This document shows positions 17,493-27,132 of a stretch of 64,000 nucleotides of DNA, one piece after another. The stretch is from Lentisphaera araneosa HTCC2155 (GTDB lineage Bacteria > Verrucomicrobiota > Lentisphaeria > Lentisphaerales > Lentisphaeraceae), in assembly GCF_000170755.1 (NCBI RefSeq), contig NZ_ABCK01000016.1, positions 1 through 64,000 on the forward strand. The letters are read 5' to 3'. The notes beneath the pieces are model-generated. The model was not told where the DNA came from. It searched no databases and was given only the letters and a program-made list of their open reading frames with translations. The first letter of the stretch is position 1. The number at the start of each line of letters is the position of its first letter. The translations under genes and the position numbers were made by a program.

Positions 17493-19289
17493 TTAATAAG
17501 AAAATTCGCGGACGGCAATTTTAGTGCCTTTTTCGGCGCCAAAAATAACGAGGCGTAAGAAGCGGTAGGTTTTTTGACTCGTGCTATTCTTGCTCACCGT
17601 TTCCCTAGTGCGGTTGCCGAATTTATTGAGGAGGATATCCCAATTATCACCATCCATAGAGGTGCCAATCGCGTAACGGTAGGTGGCTTCTTTTTCCCAA
17701 GTGATTTTAAACTCTGAACTTGTTTGGGCTTCTTTGAACTCAATTTGTAGCCAAAGATTCTTTTGCCCTTTGGGTGTCCAACGAGTTTTTTCATTTTTAT
17801 CAAAAGCATTTTTAGCGACATTCTTGTATTGATGCCCCGATGATTGAATAAATGTAGCGGCAGTAAAAGATGGAGCTTGGGGAACGGGGGTCTCGAATTC
17901 GGCTTGGACCAATTGTTCTTGTTCAGCTTCGAGCAGCATCTTTGTCATGGCAGCCACTTTTTCGGGCATTTGCGGAGCTAAGTTATGACTTTCGGCGATA
18001 TCGCCCTCAAGGTTGAATAGCTCAGTTTCCTTGCGCACGTTGTTTTTCTTATCCCAAGACATACGCAGTTTCATATTGCCGATGCGCAGCGCCTCGATGT
18101 GGTTTTTACTCCAAAAATAGAATTTTTCGTAGGGGCTTTTACCCTTATTTCCGTCACGTAACATGGGCGCAATATTTTTGCCATCGAGGGTGCGATTGGG
18201 GAGTTGGGCATTTGCGAGTTTCGCAAAAGTTGGCATAAAATCGAGAGTCGTTGCGATCTCCGCAGAATCAGTGCCTGCAGGGATAGTTCCAGGCCACCAC
18301 ATGACACAGGGGACGCGATGCCCACCTTCGTAAGTCGAGAATTTAGCACCGCGCAAGGGAAGGGCAGATCCACCGCGTTCGCCCAAGTTCCAAGGGCCAT
18401 TATCAGAAGTAAAGATCACTAGTGTATTTTTATCCGCACCACTCGATTTAAGGTGTTTGAGAATGCGACCAACGTGATAATCCATTTCTTCTACCGTGTC
18501 GCCGTAGGGGCCTCGTGCACTCTTTCCCGCAAATTTTGGTGAGGCATAAAGGGGAACGTGAGGCATGGCATAGGCGAGGTAGATGAAGTAGGGCTGCTTT
18601 TTCTTTTCGGATTCTTTGATGATTTTCAGGGCTTCGTCAGTGTAACGCTGGGTGATATAAGTTTGATCCACGGGGTATTCAACGACTTCTTCGTCGCGCA
18701 TCAATGGCACTTTGCCACCACGCTTTTCACCCTTAACGGCTTTGCTAGCTTCACCGGATTTGATTTGCTCAACAGTGACGCCACCAAAGAGCTTGATGTC
18801 ATCGGCTAGAGCTAAATCTTTACTCATCCACATATCGTTACTGAAGGGGATTCCAAAATAGCTATCAAAACCTTGATTAGTGGGTAAAAATTGATTGCGA
18901 TCGCCAAGGTGCCATTTGCCAATAATTGACGTTCTATAGCCAGCGGTTTTGAGGACTTCGGCAATGGTGATTTCCGAGGGCTTAAGACCTTGTGAAGCTC
19001 CAGGATAATAAACGTGAAAAACTCCATTGCGCGAAGGGTAGCGACCGGTGAGTAAAGCCGCACGAGATGCTGAACAAATAGCATTGGCAGAATAGAAGTT
19101 CGTGTAGCGGGCACCTTCTTTAGCCATTTGATCAATTTCGGGTGTTTTGATTTTTGGTGAGCCAAAACAACCGAGATCTTGGTAGCCTTGATCATCAGTA
19201 AAAATGACGATAAAATTTGGCTTTTTATCGGTCGCTTGTAGGTGGAGATAAGCAAGGCCTAAGACAAGAATGCTAATGAGTTTCTTCAT
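17493..19289 (-). CDS. Secreted S1 sulfatase with C-terminal F5/8C-like domain
   Basis: 598 residues. Signal peptide residues 1-19. Metal DD is in IFTDDQGYQDLGCFG. The formylglycine site C72-S-A-S-R uses the permitted Ala at +2 (C-x-P/A-x-R). A later metal site is FTSDNGPWNLG. Residues about 465-598 form a beta-sandwich resembling F5/8 type C (coagulation factor) domains, probably carbohydrate-binding. Substrate unknown. It is the middle gene of the sulfatase-sulfatase-ThuA operon; gaps are 15 bp upstream and 19 bp downstream. Confidence 0.9.
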   Translation of the reverse strand: MKKLISILVLGLAYLHLQATDKKPNFIVIFTDDQGYQDLGCFGSPKIKTPEIDQMAKEGARYTNFYSANAICSASRAALLTGRYPSRNGVFHVYYPGASQGLKPSEITIAEVLKTAGYRTSIIGKWHLGDRNQFLPTNQGFDSYFGIPFSNDMWMSKDLALADDIKLFGGVTVEQIKSGEASKAVKGEKRGGKVPLMRDEEVVEYPVDQTYITQRYTDEALKIIKESEKKKQPYFIYLAYAMPHVPLYASPKFAGKSARGPYGDTVEEMDYHVGRILKHLKSSGADKNTLVIFTSDNGPWNLGERGGSALPLRGAKFSTYEGGHRVPCVMWWPGTIPAGTDSAEIATTLDFMPTFAKLANAQLPNRTLDGKNIAPMLRDGNKGKSPYEKFYFWSKNHIEALRIGNMKLRMSWDKKNNVRKETELFNLEGDIAESHNLAPQMPEKVAAMTKMLLEAEQEQLVQAEFETPVPQAPSFTAATFIQSSGHQYKNVAKNAFDKNEKTRWTPKGQKNLWLQIEFKEAQTSSEFKITWEKEATYRYAIGTSMDGDNWDILLNKFGNRTRETVSKNSTSQKTYRFLRLVIFGAEKGTKIAVREFSY

Positions 19290-19304
19290 GAAAAGTCCTT
19301 ATTT

Positions 19305-20657
19305 TTATATCTTGTTTTTTGATTTTTTCTTCTTTGGTTTCTTACCCTGATAAAGTGCCTTTGGAATGACGCGTGTCGTTTGGCTGACAATTTTCATTTC
19401 GGCTTCGAGGAAATTCTTGACTTTCAGTGCTTCACCTTGAGGGTTGGAGATTGGGTTCTTTTCTTGACGATCATTGGGGATATCATAGAAGCTACCATCA
19501 TTATAAAGTTTGTAGCGCTGAGTACGGATGAAATCCTGGCGTAACAAAGTGAATTTATTAAAATAGGCGGAGTAAACCCACTTTCTTTGTTCTGATTTTT
19601 TTCCTTGGAGTGTGGGAAGAAAAGAAACACCATCCATTTTGCGATCGCTGGGCATTTTGCCTCCACCAGCTTCTGCAAGTGTGACGAAGAAGTCGCTAAA
19701 GTCAATCAGTTGATCAGTGACGAGTCCTTTGACCCCTTGTGAGGGCCAAGAAACGACGAGGGGAACATGTGTGCCAGCGTCTTTTAAAGTGGCTTTAGCT
19801 CCTCGAATCTCGCCCATTTTTGTATTGGAACTAATCATTGAGTGGGTGCCGTTATCGCCCGTGAAGATTAAAATTGTGTTGTCGCGAATGCCGAGTTCTT
19901 CGAGTTTAGCATCAATTTTGCCGACAATTTTATCCATATAATGCACCATGTCGACAAAGTTGTCTTTAACCATTTTACTACGAACTTCTTTTGGGAGCTT
20001 CTTACGATCTTTCAAAGTCACTCCTAGGCGTGCGCTATCTTGCGTGTCGGGGGTGGGGTCCATGGGATCGTGAACTAAGATCATCGGGTAGTAAAGAAAG
20101 AAGGGCTTATCTTTGTGACGGGTGATGAAGTCGAGGGCGAAGTTGGCCATGAGGTCGGGGCCATATTCGCCTTGATCGCCGGGGAGGAGTTCTCCATTGC
20201 CGATAAGTTCCCCTACGTTATTATAGCGTTCAGATTTATTTTCGAGCCACCAAAGTAAGTACTCATCAAAGCCAAAATGATTGATCAGTTCGCGATTGCG
20301 GCCCAATTGCCATTTACCGCAAATAGCCGTTACGTAACCCGCATCTTGCATCATTTTGCCAAAAGTAATTTCATTTTTGTCCAGCTTACCAAAGCCAGGG
20401 TAATTGCGATGGTTATAGCGACCCGTCATGATTTGATTGCGTGAAGGAGTGCAAAGAGCTTGAGCGTAACAGTGCTTGAATAAGACACCATTTTTACCAA
20501 TCTTGTCGATGTTTGGCGTCTGGTAATCGAGTGAACCATAACAGGAGAAGGCTTCCATGCCCACGTCATCCGCCATAATTAAAATGACATTGGGTTTCTC
20601 TGCGGCACAGATGCCGAGCACCAGTAATTGGATGAAAATTCCAGCTAAAAATTTCAA
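19305..20657 (-). CDS. Secreted S1 sulfatase
   Basis: 450 residues. Signal peptide residues 1-19. Metal DD is in IMADDVGMEAFSCYG. Formylglycine site C69-T-P-S-R, followed by NQIMTGRYNHRNY. Late metal site FTGDNGTHSM. The C-terminus is a short lysine-rich tail (KKPKKKKSKNK), a feature shared with the sulfatases at 38902 and 40497. It is the first gene of the three-gene operon with the sulfatase at 17493 and the ThuA protein. The 21-bp direct-repeat motif lies 30-63 bases upstream. Confidence 0.9.
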   Translation of the reverse strand: MKFLAGIFIQLLVLGICAAEKPNVILIMADDVGMEAFSCYGSLDYQTPNIDKIGKNGVLFKHCYAQALCTPSRNQIMTGRYNHRNYPGFGKLDKNEITFGKMMQDAGYVTAICGKWQLGRNRELINHFGFDEYLLWWLENKSERYNNVGELIGNGELLPGDQGEYGPDLMANFALDFITRHKDKPFFLYYPMILVHDPMDPTPDTQDSARLGVTLKDRKKLPKEVRSKMVKDNFVDMVHYMDKIVGKIDAKLEELGIRDNTILIFTGDNGTHSMISSNTKMGEIRGAKATLKDAGTHVPLVVSWPSQGVKGLVTDQLIDFSDFFVTLAEAGGGKMPSDRKMDGVSFLPTLQGKKSEQRKWVYSAYFNKFTLLRQDFIRTQRYKLYNDGSFYDIPNDRQEKNPISNPQGEALKVKNFLEAEMKIVSQTTRVIPKALYQGKKPKKKKSKNKI

Positions 20658-20686
20658 TGAGCTCTCCTAATAGTTGTATTTAGCAA

Positions 20687-20720
20687 CTTGATTAACAAGA
20701 ACCCCAAAAATCTTAACAGG
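20687..20720 (-). promoter_or_regulatory. 21-bp direct-repeat operator candidate, site C
   Basis: On the minus strand: CCTGTTAAGA, 13 bases, then TGTTAATCAAG, with exact 21-bp spacing. It precedes the sulfatase-sulfatase-ThuA operon. Confidence 0.65.
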
Positions 20721-20756
20721 AATTTTTACACATTAGCAATAATATGATTCAGTCCT

Positions 20757-22172
20757 TTATTTATTCCAAGAATCGATGTGAGCTTGGAGGCGTTTACTCA
20801 GTTTTTTGACTAATTCTGCATACTCAGGATTTGCTGCAATATTGAAGTTTTCGTCAGGATCGCGCTGATGATCATAGAGCATACGAGCCGTGATGTTACC
20901 ATTGCTTTTATTGCGCCATTCAGTGTATAGGAAGCGATTTGTATGGATAGAGTCTCCTGCATGGTAGCGACTAAATACGGCACTTTTCCATTTCGTATTA
21001 GGTTTTTTTAACAATGGGGCAAAGCTTTTACCTTGGAGATGAGGCGGTTTAGTGAATCCTGCTAAGTCGCATAAGGATGGATAGATATCAACAAATTCCA
21101 CTAGAGCTTTACTTGGGCCTTGTGCATTTTGTCCTGCGGCAGAAACGATAAGAGGTGTATTAAGTGAAGTTTCGAAATTTGCGTGCTTACACCAAAGGCC
21201 ATGTTCTCCGAGTTGCCAGCCATGGTCACCCCAAAGGATGACGGTGGTATTTTTACGTAAGTTGTTGGTGTCAAGATAATCTAAAATTCGACCAATCATA
21301 GCATCGGTAAAGCTAACGCAGGCATAATATCCATGCTTGAGTTCTAGCGCTTTATCATCAGGAACTGGACCAGTTTGAGGTATATCATTATACATTTTTC
21401 TAAGTTCATGCCATTGATGACTCGCTTGAGTTGGGGCATTTTTAGGCATATTAGGATTACTAGCAAGTTTAAAGTCACTACGCTTATAGAGGTCCCAGTA
21501 CTTTTTGGGAGCGACAAAGGGTAAGTGTGGTTTAGTGAAACCAACGGCAAGAAACCAGGGCTTGTTTTTCTTTTCGGTTTTATCGATATAATCGATGGCA
21601 GCGTCTGCTAGTTGATAGGTGAAGTACTTTTCATCAGGTTCATCAGCAGCTTCACAGGCGGTGCCGAGGGCTTCAAAACTATATTTTCCACGACCAGCTT
21701 GGTTTTCTGGGAGGTGGTAGTCACGCATTGAAGGACTGGTTATTAATGGACTATCTTTAAAGTCCCAAGAACTTCTGTAGTCATTGCGTTCATGGTATAC
21801 CTTGCCAATACTTATCGTGGTGTAACCATTTTTTTGAAATATACCTGCGAGGTCAAGCACACCACCAGATTCTTTGTAGGCTTTTGCATTATATGAAATG
21901 AAGCGATCTTTTGTTGGGCGCAAGCCTGTCATGACACTTGCTCGCGAGGCACCACAAACGGGTACATTGCAGTAGGCTTTTGAAAAGAGAGTACCTTCCG
22001 AAGCAAGTCGATCAATATTAGGTGAAAGGACTTGTTTGTTTCCATAGCAGCCGAGTTCGGGACGTAAGTCATCGACAATGATGAAGAGTACATTGTTTTT
22101 TTCAGATGCAAATAATGATAAGCTCAATGTGCATAAGACTAACGAGAAATATTGTAGTTTCTTAGTAAACAT
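20757..22172 (-). CDS. Secreted S1 sulfatase, iduronate-2-sulfatase-like
   Basis: 471 residues. Signal peptide residues 1-22. FIIVDDLRPELGCYG provides metal ligands, a pattern typical of iduronate-2-sulfatase-like enzymes. Formylglycine site C73-G-A-S-R. Late metal site WGDHGWQLGEHG. In this setting the substrate is more likely a sulfated uronate- or pentose-containing algal polysaccharide than an animal glycosaminoglycan; that is inference from the co-transcribed xylanase. It is the last gene of the transporter-pseudopilin-GH10-sulfatase-sulfatase operon (11-bp gap). Confidence 0.9.
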   Translation of the reverse strand: MFTKKLQYFSLVLCTLSLSLFASEKNNVLFIIVDDLRPELGCYGNKQVLSPNIDRLASEGTLFSKAYCNVPVCGASRASVMTGLRPTKDRFISYNAKAYKESGGVLDLAGIFQKNGYTTISIGKVYHERNDYRSSWDFKDSPLITSPSMRDYHLPENQAGRGKYSFEALGTACEAADEPDEKYFTYQLADAAIDYIDKTEKKNKPWFLAVGFTKPHLPFVAPKKYWDLYKRSDFKLASNPNMPKNAPTQASHQWHELRKMYNDIPQTGPVPDDKALELKHGYYACVSFTDAMIGRILDYLDTNNLRKNTTVILWGDHGWQLGEHGLWCKHANFETSLNTPLIVSAAGQNAQGPSKALVEFVDIYPSLCDLAGFTKPPHLQGKSFAPLLKKPNTKWKSAVFSRYHAGDSIHTNRFLYTEWRNKSNGNITARMLYDHQRDPDENFNIAANPEYAELVKKLSKRLQAHIDSWNK

Positions 22173-22183
22173 AATTAGGTTCC

Positions 22184-23515
22184 TTATTTTTTTCTTTTTG
22201 AGTGTGCTTTAACGCTTAGTTCCGCTTGCATGCCAGCGTCATTTTGATGCTTCATCCATTGGTCGAGTTTTTGGCTGAGTCGAGATTGTGTAGATCTGTA
22301 TTCTTTTTTATTTGCGAGATTTTTGAGTTCCCATGGGTCTTTTTGTAAGTCGTAAAGTTCCTCAGCAGGACGATTAAGGATGAGCTTATGTCTTGCTGCC
22401 CAAAAACTATCAGATTGCCCCATTTTTTCCCAAGAAGTCATCCAGCCTCCACCATAGGCTTTATAATCCAAGTTATGTGTTGTGATATTACTAGATATTC
22501 CATCGGGATTGAGGTTGCGAATGTATTTGAATCTTTTGTCACGAACGGATCTAATGGGAAAGGGAAGTCCTGCCATAATCCCTCTATTGGTATGAGCCCC
22601 GAAAATATATTCACGATGTTTTATTTTTGATGCAGTGAGTGTTTGGAGGAAGCTTTGGCCATCAATATTTTGAATAGTTTTTCCCGTCGCAGCCTGATAC
22701 ATGCTGGGAAGGATGTCGATAAGATTAATCATAGCATTATTTTGAGTGCCAGGTTTTATTTTACCAGGCCAGCGAATAACCATAGGAACACGAAGTCCAA
22801 TTTCATATAAGGTCCATTTTGCTAGTTTACCTGCGCCGTGATCGCTTAAAAATATAGTTATAGTGTTATCCGCTTTTCCAGATTCTTGAAGAATTTTTAA
22901 GTAGGAGCCAAAAGCTTTATCCATAGTTTCGATATCCGTGTAATAACCTTCACGTGTATTGCGAGTTTCATAGGTGTCGGGGAGGTATGGTGGGATGGGT
23001 ATAAGTTGTGGATCAAAGCCACCGCTTTGGTGTGGAGCATGAGGGTCATTGGATGCAATAATAAGGCAAAATGGGTCCTCGCCATTAATGACTTCAGATA
23101 TATCTTTAACTGTTTCTTGGACTCGATCCATTGCAAAGACACTCATAGGTTTAATATGTCCCTTGCCAGCTAAGACAACACGATATCCATGGGGTTTGAA
23201 GTATTGGCCAAAACTTTTCACTCCTTTGTTGACGGCACCATGATTCATGTGAGCTCCATTATTGTGTGGGTACAAACCTGTATAAAGCATACTTCTTGCA
23301 GGGGCACACATAGCGGTGGAAGTGAAAGTTTTGTTAAATAGCATGCCTTCTTTGGCAAGTTTATCGATATGTGGAGTACGGACAACTTGGTTGCCGTAGC
23401 AGCCTACATCAAAGGTACTATGATCATCAGCGAGGAAAATAAGGATGTTGGGTTTAGTTTGCGCAGTGAGCATAAAGGTGGCTATGCTGAGAAGACTCAA
23501 TATTAATTTTATCAT
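22184..23515 (-). CDS. Secreted S1 sulfatase with CAPAR active site
   Basis: 443 residues. Signal peptide residues 1-18. Metal DD in IFLADDHSTFDVGCYG. The active-site motif is C70-A-P-A-R, where Ala replaces the usual Ser/Thr of C-x-P-S-R. The Cys and Arg needed for formylglycine are kept, so it is probably active. It resembles heparan N-sulfatase-like enzymes (ALYxLxKDPWELKNLA end). It is the fourth gene of the xylanase operon, 8 bp after GH10 and 11 bp before the next sulfatase. Confidence 0.88.
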   Translation of the reverse strand: MIKLILSLLSIATFMLTAQTKPNILIFLADDHSTFDVGCYGNQVVRTPHIDKLAKEGMLFNKTFTSTAMCAPARSMLYTGLYPHNNGAHMNHGAVNKGVKSFGQYFKPHGYRVVLAGKGHIKPMSVFAMDRVQETVKDISEVINGEDPFCLIIASNDPHAPHQSGGFDPQLIPIPPYLPDTYETRNTREGYYTDIETMDKAFGSYLKILQESGKADNTITIFLSDHGAGKLAKWTLYEIGLRVPMVIRWPGKIKPGTQNNAMINLIDILPSMYQAATGKTIQNIDGQSFLQTLTASKIKHREYIFGAHTNRGIMAGLPFPIRSVRDKRFKYIRNLNPDGISSNITTHNLDYKAYGGGWMTSWEKMGQSDSFWAARHKLILNRPAEELYDLQKDPWELKNLANKKEYRSTQSRLSQKLDQWMKHQNDAGMQAELSVKAHSKRKK

Positions 23516-23523
23516 AATGCTAC

Positions 23524-24636
23524 CTATGGTGTTTTGGGTTTGACTGTTTTAATAATGCTATAGAATGCCGCCTTGGCTTTACCGTCACGATCAAATAGCA
23601 AAGGATGATTCGTTCTATTGGCGACTGGCCATTGATTTTTCCATGAGAATTCGTCGGTGAGTCCCCAGAAATTCACACGATCAATCTTATCTGCATGTTT
23701 TAAGAAAACTTTAAAAAGGCCCTGGTAGCGATTGGCAAGCTGATTTTGCATAGATGTAGGTAGACCTTCTTTATAAGGATCTATGAACATATTATATTTA
23801 TGTGATTCCGTGATTTCAGCGCCTCCATCAAATTGTTTTGGACGAGGTAGTACATCTATGTCAAGTTCAGAAAAATGAATTTGGACTTTGTTTTTATGAA
23901 GTGTATTGATGAGGAATTCTAAATTCTTATGAGAAGGGTAGTCTAAAGCCCAATGAGCCTGAATTCCTATTGCATCAATACGAATGCTATTCGCTTGCAT
24001 TGAGTGCAAGAGTTCAAGGAGTCCCATAAGTTTATTGCGATTGTGAAGGTTATAGTCGTTGTAAATTAGCTTTGTTTTTGGAGGGAGCTCTTCTTGAGCA
24101 ATTTTAAAGGCCTGTTGGACCCAGTCTTCACCTAGGATTTGTTTCCAAGGACTATCTCGTAAAGAACCATCTTCATTTAAAGCTTCATTGACCACATCCC
24201 AAGCATGTATTTTTTCACCATATCTTTTATTTAGAACTCTAATGTGGTGACGCATACGTTTGATTAAGAGGTCTTTACTGACTTGCTTGCCATTTGTGTC
24301 TTTGAAAAGCCATTCAGGTGTTTGATTATGCCAGAAAAGTACGTGTCCGACTACTTCCATCTTGCGTTCGGTAGCAAAGTCAATAAGTTTGTCAGAGAGA
24401 GCGAAATTGTAAACATTCGGTTCAGGGTTTAAAGCATCCCATTTCATGGCATTTTCTGCAACAAGGGAATTAAATTGTGAACTGATCAGCTCAGTGAATT
24501 CACCCCGACGTTTATCCAGTTGCTGTTCAATATTGATAGCGGTGCCTATTTTAAAATAGGGAGCAAAGCTATTTTTCAGGTGTTGGCCGGTGCTTAAAAA
24601 TGAAAATAAAAGGCATATAGTAAAGAGTTTGTACAT
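23524..24636 (-). CDS. Secreted GH10 endo-1,4-beta-xylanase
   Basis: 370 residues from the ATG at 24634-24636. That ATG overlaps the pseudopilin stop as TAATG, indicating translational coupling; an upstream in-frame start at 24654 lies inside the pseudopilin gene and is less likely. Signal peptide about residues 1-16. It is a single GH10 TIM barrel with no carbohydrate-binding module. Acid/base E151 is in DVVNEALN and nucleophile E257 in HFSELDID; VGHVLFWHNQTPEWL is also diagnostic. It cleaves internal beta-1,4-xylosidic bonds of xylan. Co-transcription with two sulfatases and a GPH symporter suggests a sulfated or otherwise decorated xylan as substrate. Confidence 0.93.
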   Translation of the reverse strand: MYKLFTICLLFSFLSTGQHLKNSFAPYFKIGTAINIEQQLDKRRGEFTELISSQFNSLVAENAMKWDALNPEPNVYNFALSDKLIDFATERKMEVVGHVLFWHNQTPEWLFKDTNGKQVSKDLLIKRMRHHIRVLNKRYGEKIHAWDVVNEALNEDGSLRDSPWKQILGEDWVQQAFKIAQEELPPKTKLIYNDYNLHNRNKLMGLLELLHSMQANSIRIDAIGIQAHWALDYPSHKNLEFLINTLHKNKVQIHFSELDIDVLPRPKQFDGGAEITESHKYNMFIDPYKEGLPTSMQNQLANRYQGLFKVFLKHADKIDRVNFWGLTDEFSWKNQWPVANRTNHPLLFDRDGKAKAAFYSIIKTVKPKTP

Positions 24637-25361
24637 TAATAGTCTCCTGACCAAAAATTGTTTCCAAGTATTCCGTAACGACCAAGTGCAGAGGCTTCGG
24701 AAAATGATTCTACGTGACCATCATTAAAAGACATGTTACTATTCTCATCATGTCTATCTCGGTCATACAAGTAATAGTTGGCGTTGTTGGTGTTAGTTAT
24801 GTGTACGGATTCCCCTAAGTCGACGCCTCTGGAATCTGCAAGAAGAGGGGTTTGTGAGGGCTTGATTATTTCTTGTAGTGAAGGGTATGAAATGCGTTTT
24901 TGGTTGCTGTCTAAGCTTAAAGAGTCTGCTTTTAAGAAGAGATTCATTCCGTAGCCAAAAATATTTTCTTGAGAGGCAGTGACAATCATTTCATTTGCTT
25001 TGGCTTCGTTGCAATGTAATAAATTTGTTTCAGCGAGAGGCTTATTATTTACTGAATCAGCATCTCCAAGAGTCCAAGACGGTTTGCCTATATAAGAGCC
25101 TAAAGCAATGTGCCATCGAGCAGCTTCGGTATAGTTACCGCCATAGCTATTTCGATCCCAAGGTGCTGGATATGACTCATAATCATCGCCATACATTGTG
25201 AATGCCAAATAACTTTGCTTAAGATTATTTTTACAGACCGAAGCTTGTGCTTTTTTTCTGGCTTTGCCAAGACTCGGTAAAAGCAAGGAGGCTAGTATGC
25301 CAATTATGGCTACCACAACAAGTAACTCGATTAGTGTAAAGGTGAATTTTTTTGTCTTCAT
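24636..25361 (-). CDS. Type II/IV pseudopilin-like protein (prepilin N-terminal motif)
   Basis: 241 residues. N-terminal [21 protein letters not shown] is a prepilin peptidase and N-methylation signature with Glu at +5, followed by the hydrophobic assembly helix and the [15 protein letters not shown]... linker common in PVC proteins. The rest is a small beta-rich head ending in a histidine/aspartate-containing [19 protein letters not shown] motif, also conserved in the other pseudopilins here. No secretion ATPase or platform gene is nearby. It sits between transporter (5-bp gap) and xylanase (overlapping stop/start), so it is part of the catabolic operon. Its role may be surface display or substrate capture; this is unproven. 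Confidence 0.88.
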   Translation of the reverse strand: MKTKKFTFTLIELLVVVAIIGILASLLLPSLGKARKKAQASVCKNNLKQSYLAFTMYGDDYESYPAPWDRNSYGGNYTEAARWHIALGSYIGKPSWTLGDADSVNNKPLAETNLLHCNEAKANEMIVTASQENIFGYGMNLFLKADSLSLDSNQKRISYPSLQEIIKPSQTPLLADSRGVDLGESVHITNTNNANYYLYDRDRHDENSNMSFNDGHVESFSEASALGRYGILGNNFWSGDY

Positions 25362-25366
25362 ATTTT

Positions 25367-26689
25367 TTAATCTTGCTTAAGGTCTTTAATGATTTTATTA
25401 AAAAGCTCACCATCAATTTTATAAAAAATTAGAGCGACAAAACAAATTATAGAGTAGATTGCCGGGATGATATTAAATAAGCAACGAATGCCAGTTTCAG
25501 CGGCGCTACTTAATTCAGTGTTGGCTTCGTAGCCAGTTTGGTACATCACAAAAGCAGCAATGCTGCCTGCTAAAGCCATGCCAGACTTTTGCATGAAAGA
25601 GAAAAAAGCGAAGGGGATGCCCTCTGAACGGACACCTGTTTTCCAGTGACCATATTCGACAGTGTCTGGCAACATGCCCCATTGGGTAATAGAACAGAAC
25701 ATCATAAAAAATGAACTAAGTGCGGATAGCGCAAAAATCATAAATAGATTAGTGTCTGGTACAAAATGACGCCCAAGACTAAAGAGCGCTACAGCAATAC
25801 TAGCATACATGAAAACACTTCTTTTACCGAAGCGTTTAGTGAGTTGTGGAGTGATTAGTGCACCAAGGAGGTTTGCTGGCAACATCACCATAAAAAATGT
25901 TGATTGTAGGTTAGCATCTCCAAGGATGTATTTGAAGTAATAGAGCGCAACGGCGTTACCTGTAACCCAGACTCCTGTATTCAATAACATCGCTGCAGCA
26001 AGAACTAAGAGAGCATCGTTTTTAAAGATGATTGGGAGAATGTCTTTTAATTTATATTTTTCCTTAGGTGGCTCAACTCGCTCTCTAGAGAAGAAAAATG
26101 AAATCCAAAGTAGGATTACGGATGTGGCACCTAAAACGCATGCAGCAATAAAAAATCCTTCTTGCTCAGTAGAAAATTGGTTAACGAAGGGTTTGACACC
26201 TATTCCAATAACTCCAAGTGCAATCACTACTGCAAAGAACATTCTATAGCTAGAAATCACAGCTCGTTCTTGTTGGTCTTGTGTCATTACTGCACTGATT
26301 GATGAGTAGGGTAGCCCTACTGAAGTGAAACACATGCCATGGATAATGTAGGTAATATAAGCGTAGGCAATTTTAGCTGAGTCGGATAAATCTGGTGTGT
26401 AAAAGCAGGCAAGTAAAGCTAAGTTGAGGGGGATGGCTCCAAAGAGTAAGTATGGACGAAAGCGACCCCATTTACTTTTTGTGTGGTCAGCTATGAAACC
26501 CATGATAGGATCATTGAAAGCATCCCAAATACGAGCGGCTAGAAATAATCCTGCTACATGAGCTGCAGAAATGCCAAACACATCAGTGTAAAAATAAGCC
26601 AAATAGAAACCAATGAGCTGAAAGTTTAGATTCATGCCTAGGTCACCTAAGCTGTAGGCGAAGATATTGCTTTGTTTTAAAGGTTTCAT
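25367..26689 (-). CDS. GPH-family sugar:cation symporter (MelB/XynB-like)
   Basis: 440 residues with about 12 membrane helices. N-terminal [21 protein letters not shown] and the loop [26 protein letters not shown] are hallmark glycoside-pentoside-hexuronide transporter motifs. [21 protein letters not shown] is the second conserved loop. It imports a glycoside, plausibly xylo-oligosaccharides, with Na+ or H+. It is the first gene of the operon with pseudopilin, GH10 and two sulfatases. A GAGGT box lies before the ATG. It is divergent from the XylR-like regulator across 443 bp. Confidence 0.9.
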   Translation of the reverse strand: MKPLKQSNIFAYSLGDLGMNLNFQLIGFYLAYFYTDVFGISAAHVAGLFLAARIWDAFNDPIMGFIADHTKSKWGRFRPYLLFGAIPLNLALLACFYTPDLSDSAKIAYAYITYIIHGMCFTSVGLPYSSISAVMTQDQQERAVISSYRMFFAVVIALGVIGIGVKPFVNQFSTEQEGFFIAACVLGATSVILLWISFFFSRERVEPPKEKYKLKDILPIIFKNDALLVLAAAMLLNTGVWVTGNAVALYYFKYILGDANLQSTFFMVMLPANLLGALITPQLTKRFGKRSVFMYASIAVALFSLGRHFVPDTNLFMIFALSALSSFFMMFCSITQWGMLPDTVEYGHWKTGVRSEGIPFAFFSFMQKSGMALAGSIAAFVMYQTGYEANTELSSAAETGIRCLFNIIPAIYSIICFVALIFYKIDGELFNKIIKDLKQD

Positions 26690-27132
26690 ACTAGCTTACC
26701 TCGAGGTTTAGGTGGTCATTAATTGAATAAGACTTCTCGTTAGTTAAAAAGCCAATTTTTACGGAATTAGTACAACAAGTCCTATGGCTATAATTGTAGA
26801 TATTTTTTTTGATGCTTAGACATGATTTTTACTAAAGGATCAAGATATAAACTTTTAGTTTGAAGTAAGTTTCTTAGGCTTTTGATAAGCATGAGGCTTG
26901 GTCCTTATTTGTTGAGTTGAACAAAGATAGGCCAAGTAAAAAGTTTAATCAATTATATAACATGAACACTTATGTATCAAAAATGAAACTTTTTTAAGTA
27001 TCCTTTGATATGTGCTGTTTTGAATTTATTTGTATATAAAGAATATTATAAAATATATTAGGAAAGTTTGGGTTTTGTATATTTATATTAATCTATAAGT
27101 ATTTTTTATGTTTTATTAAACAGGAGTTACAT
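26690..27132. other. Divergent promoter region between xylan operon and XylR-like gene
   Basis: 443 bp of very AT-rich DNA with no open frame of note. It must hold the promoters of the GPH-GH10 operon (leftward) and the regulator gene (rightward). I see no convincing operator repeat; neither the 21-bp direct repeat nor ATTACGTAAT occurs here. Confidence 0.6.
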
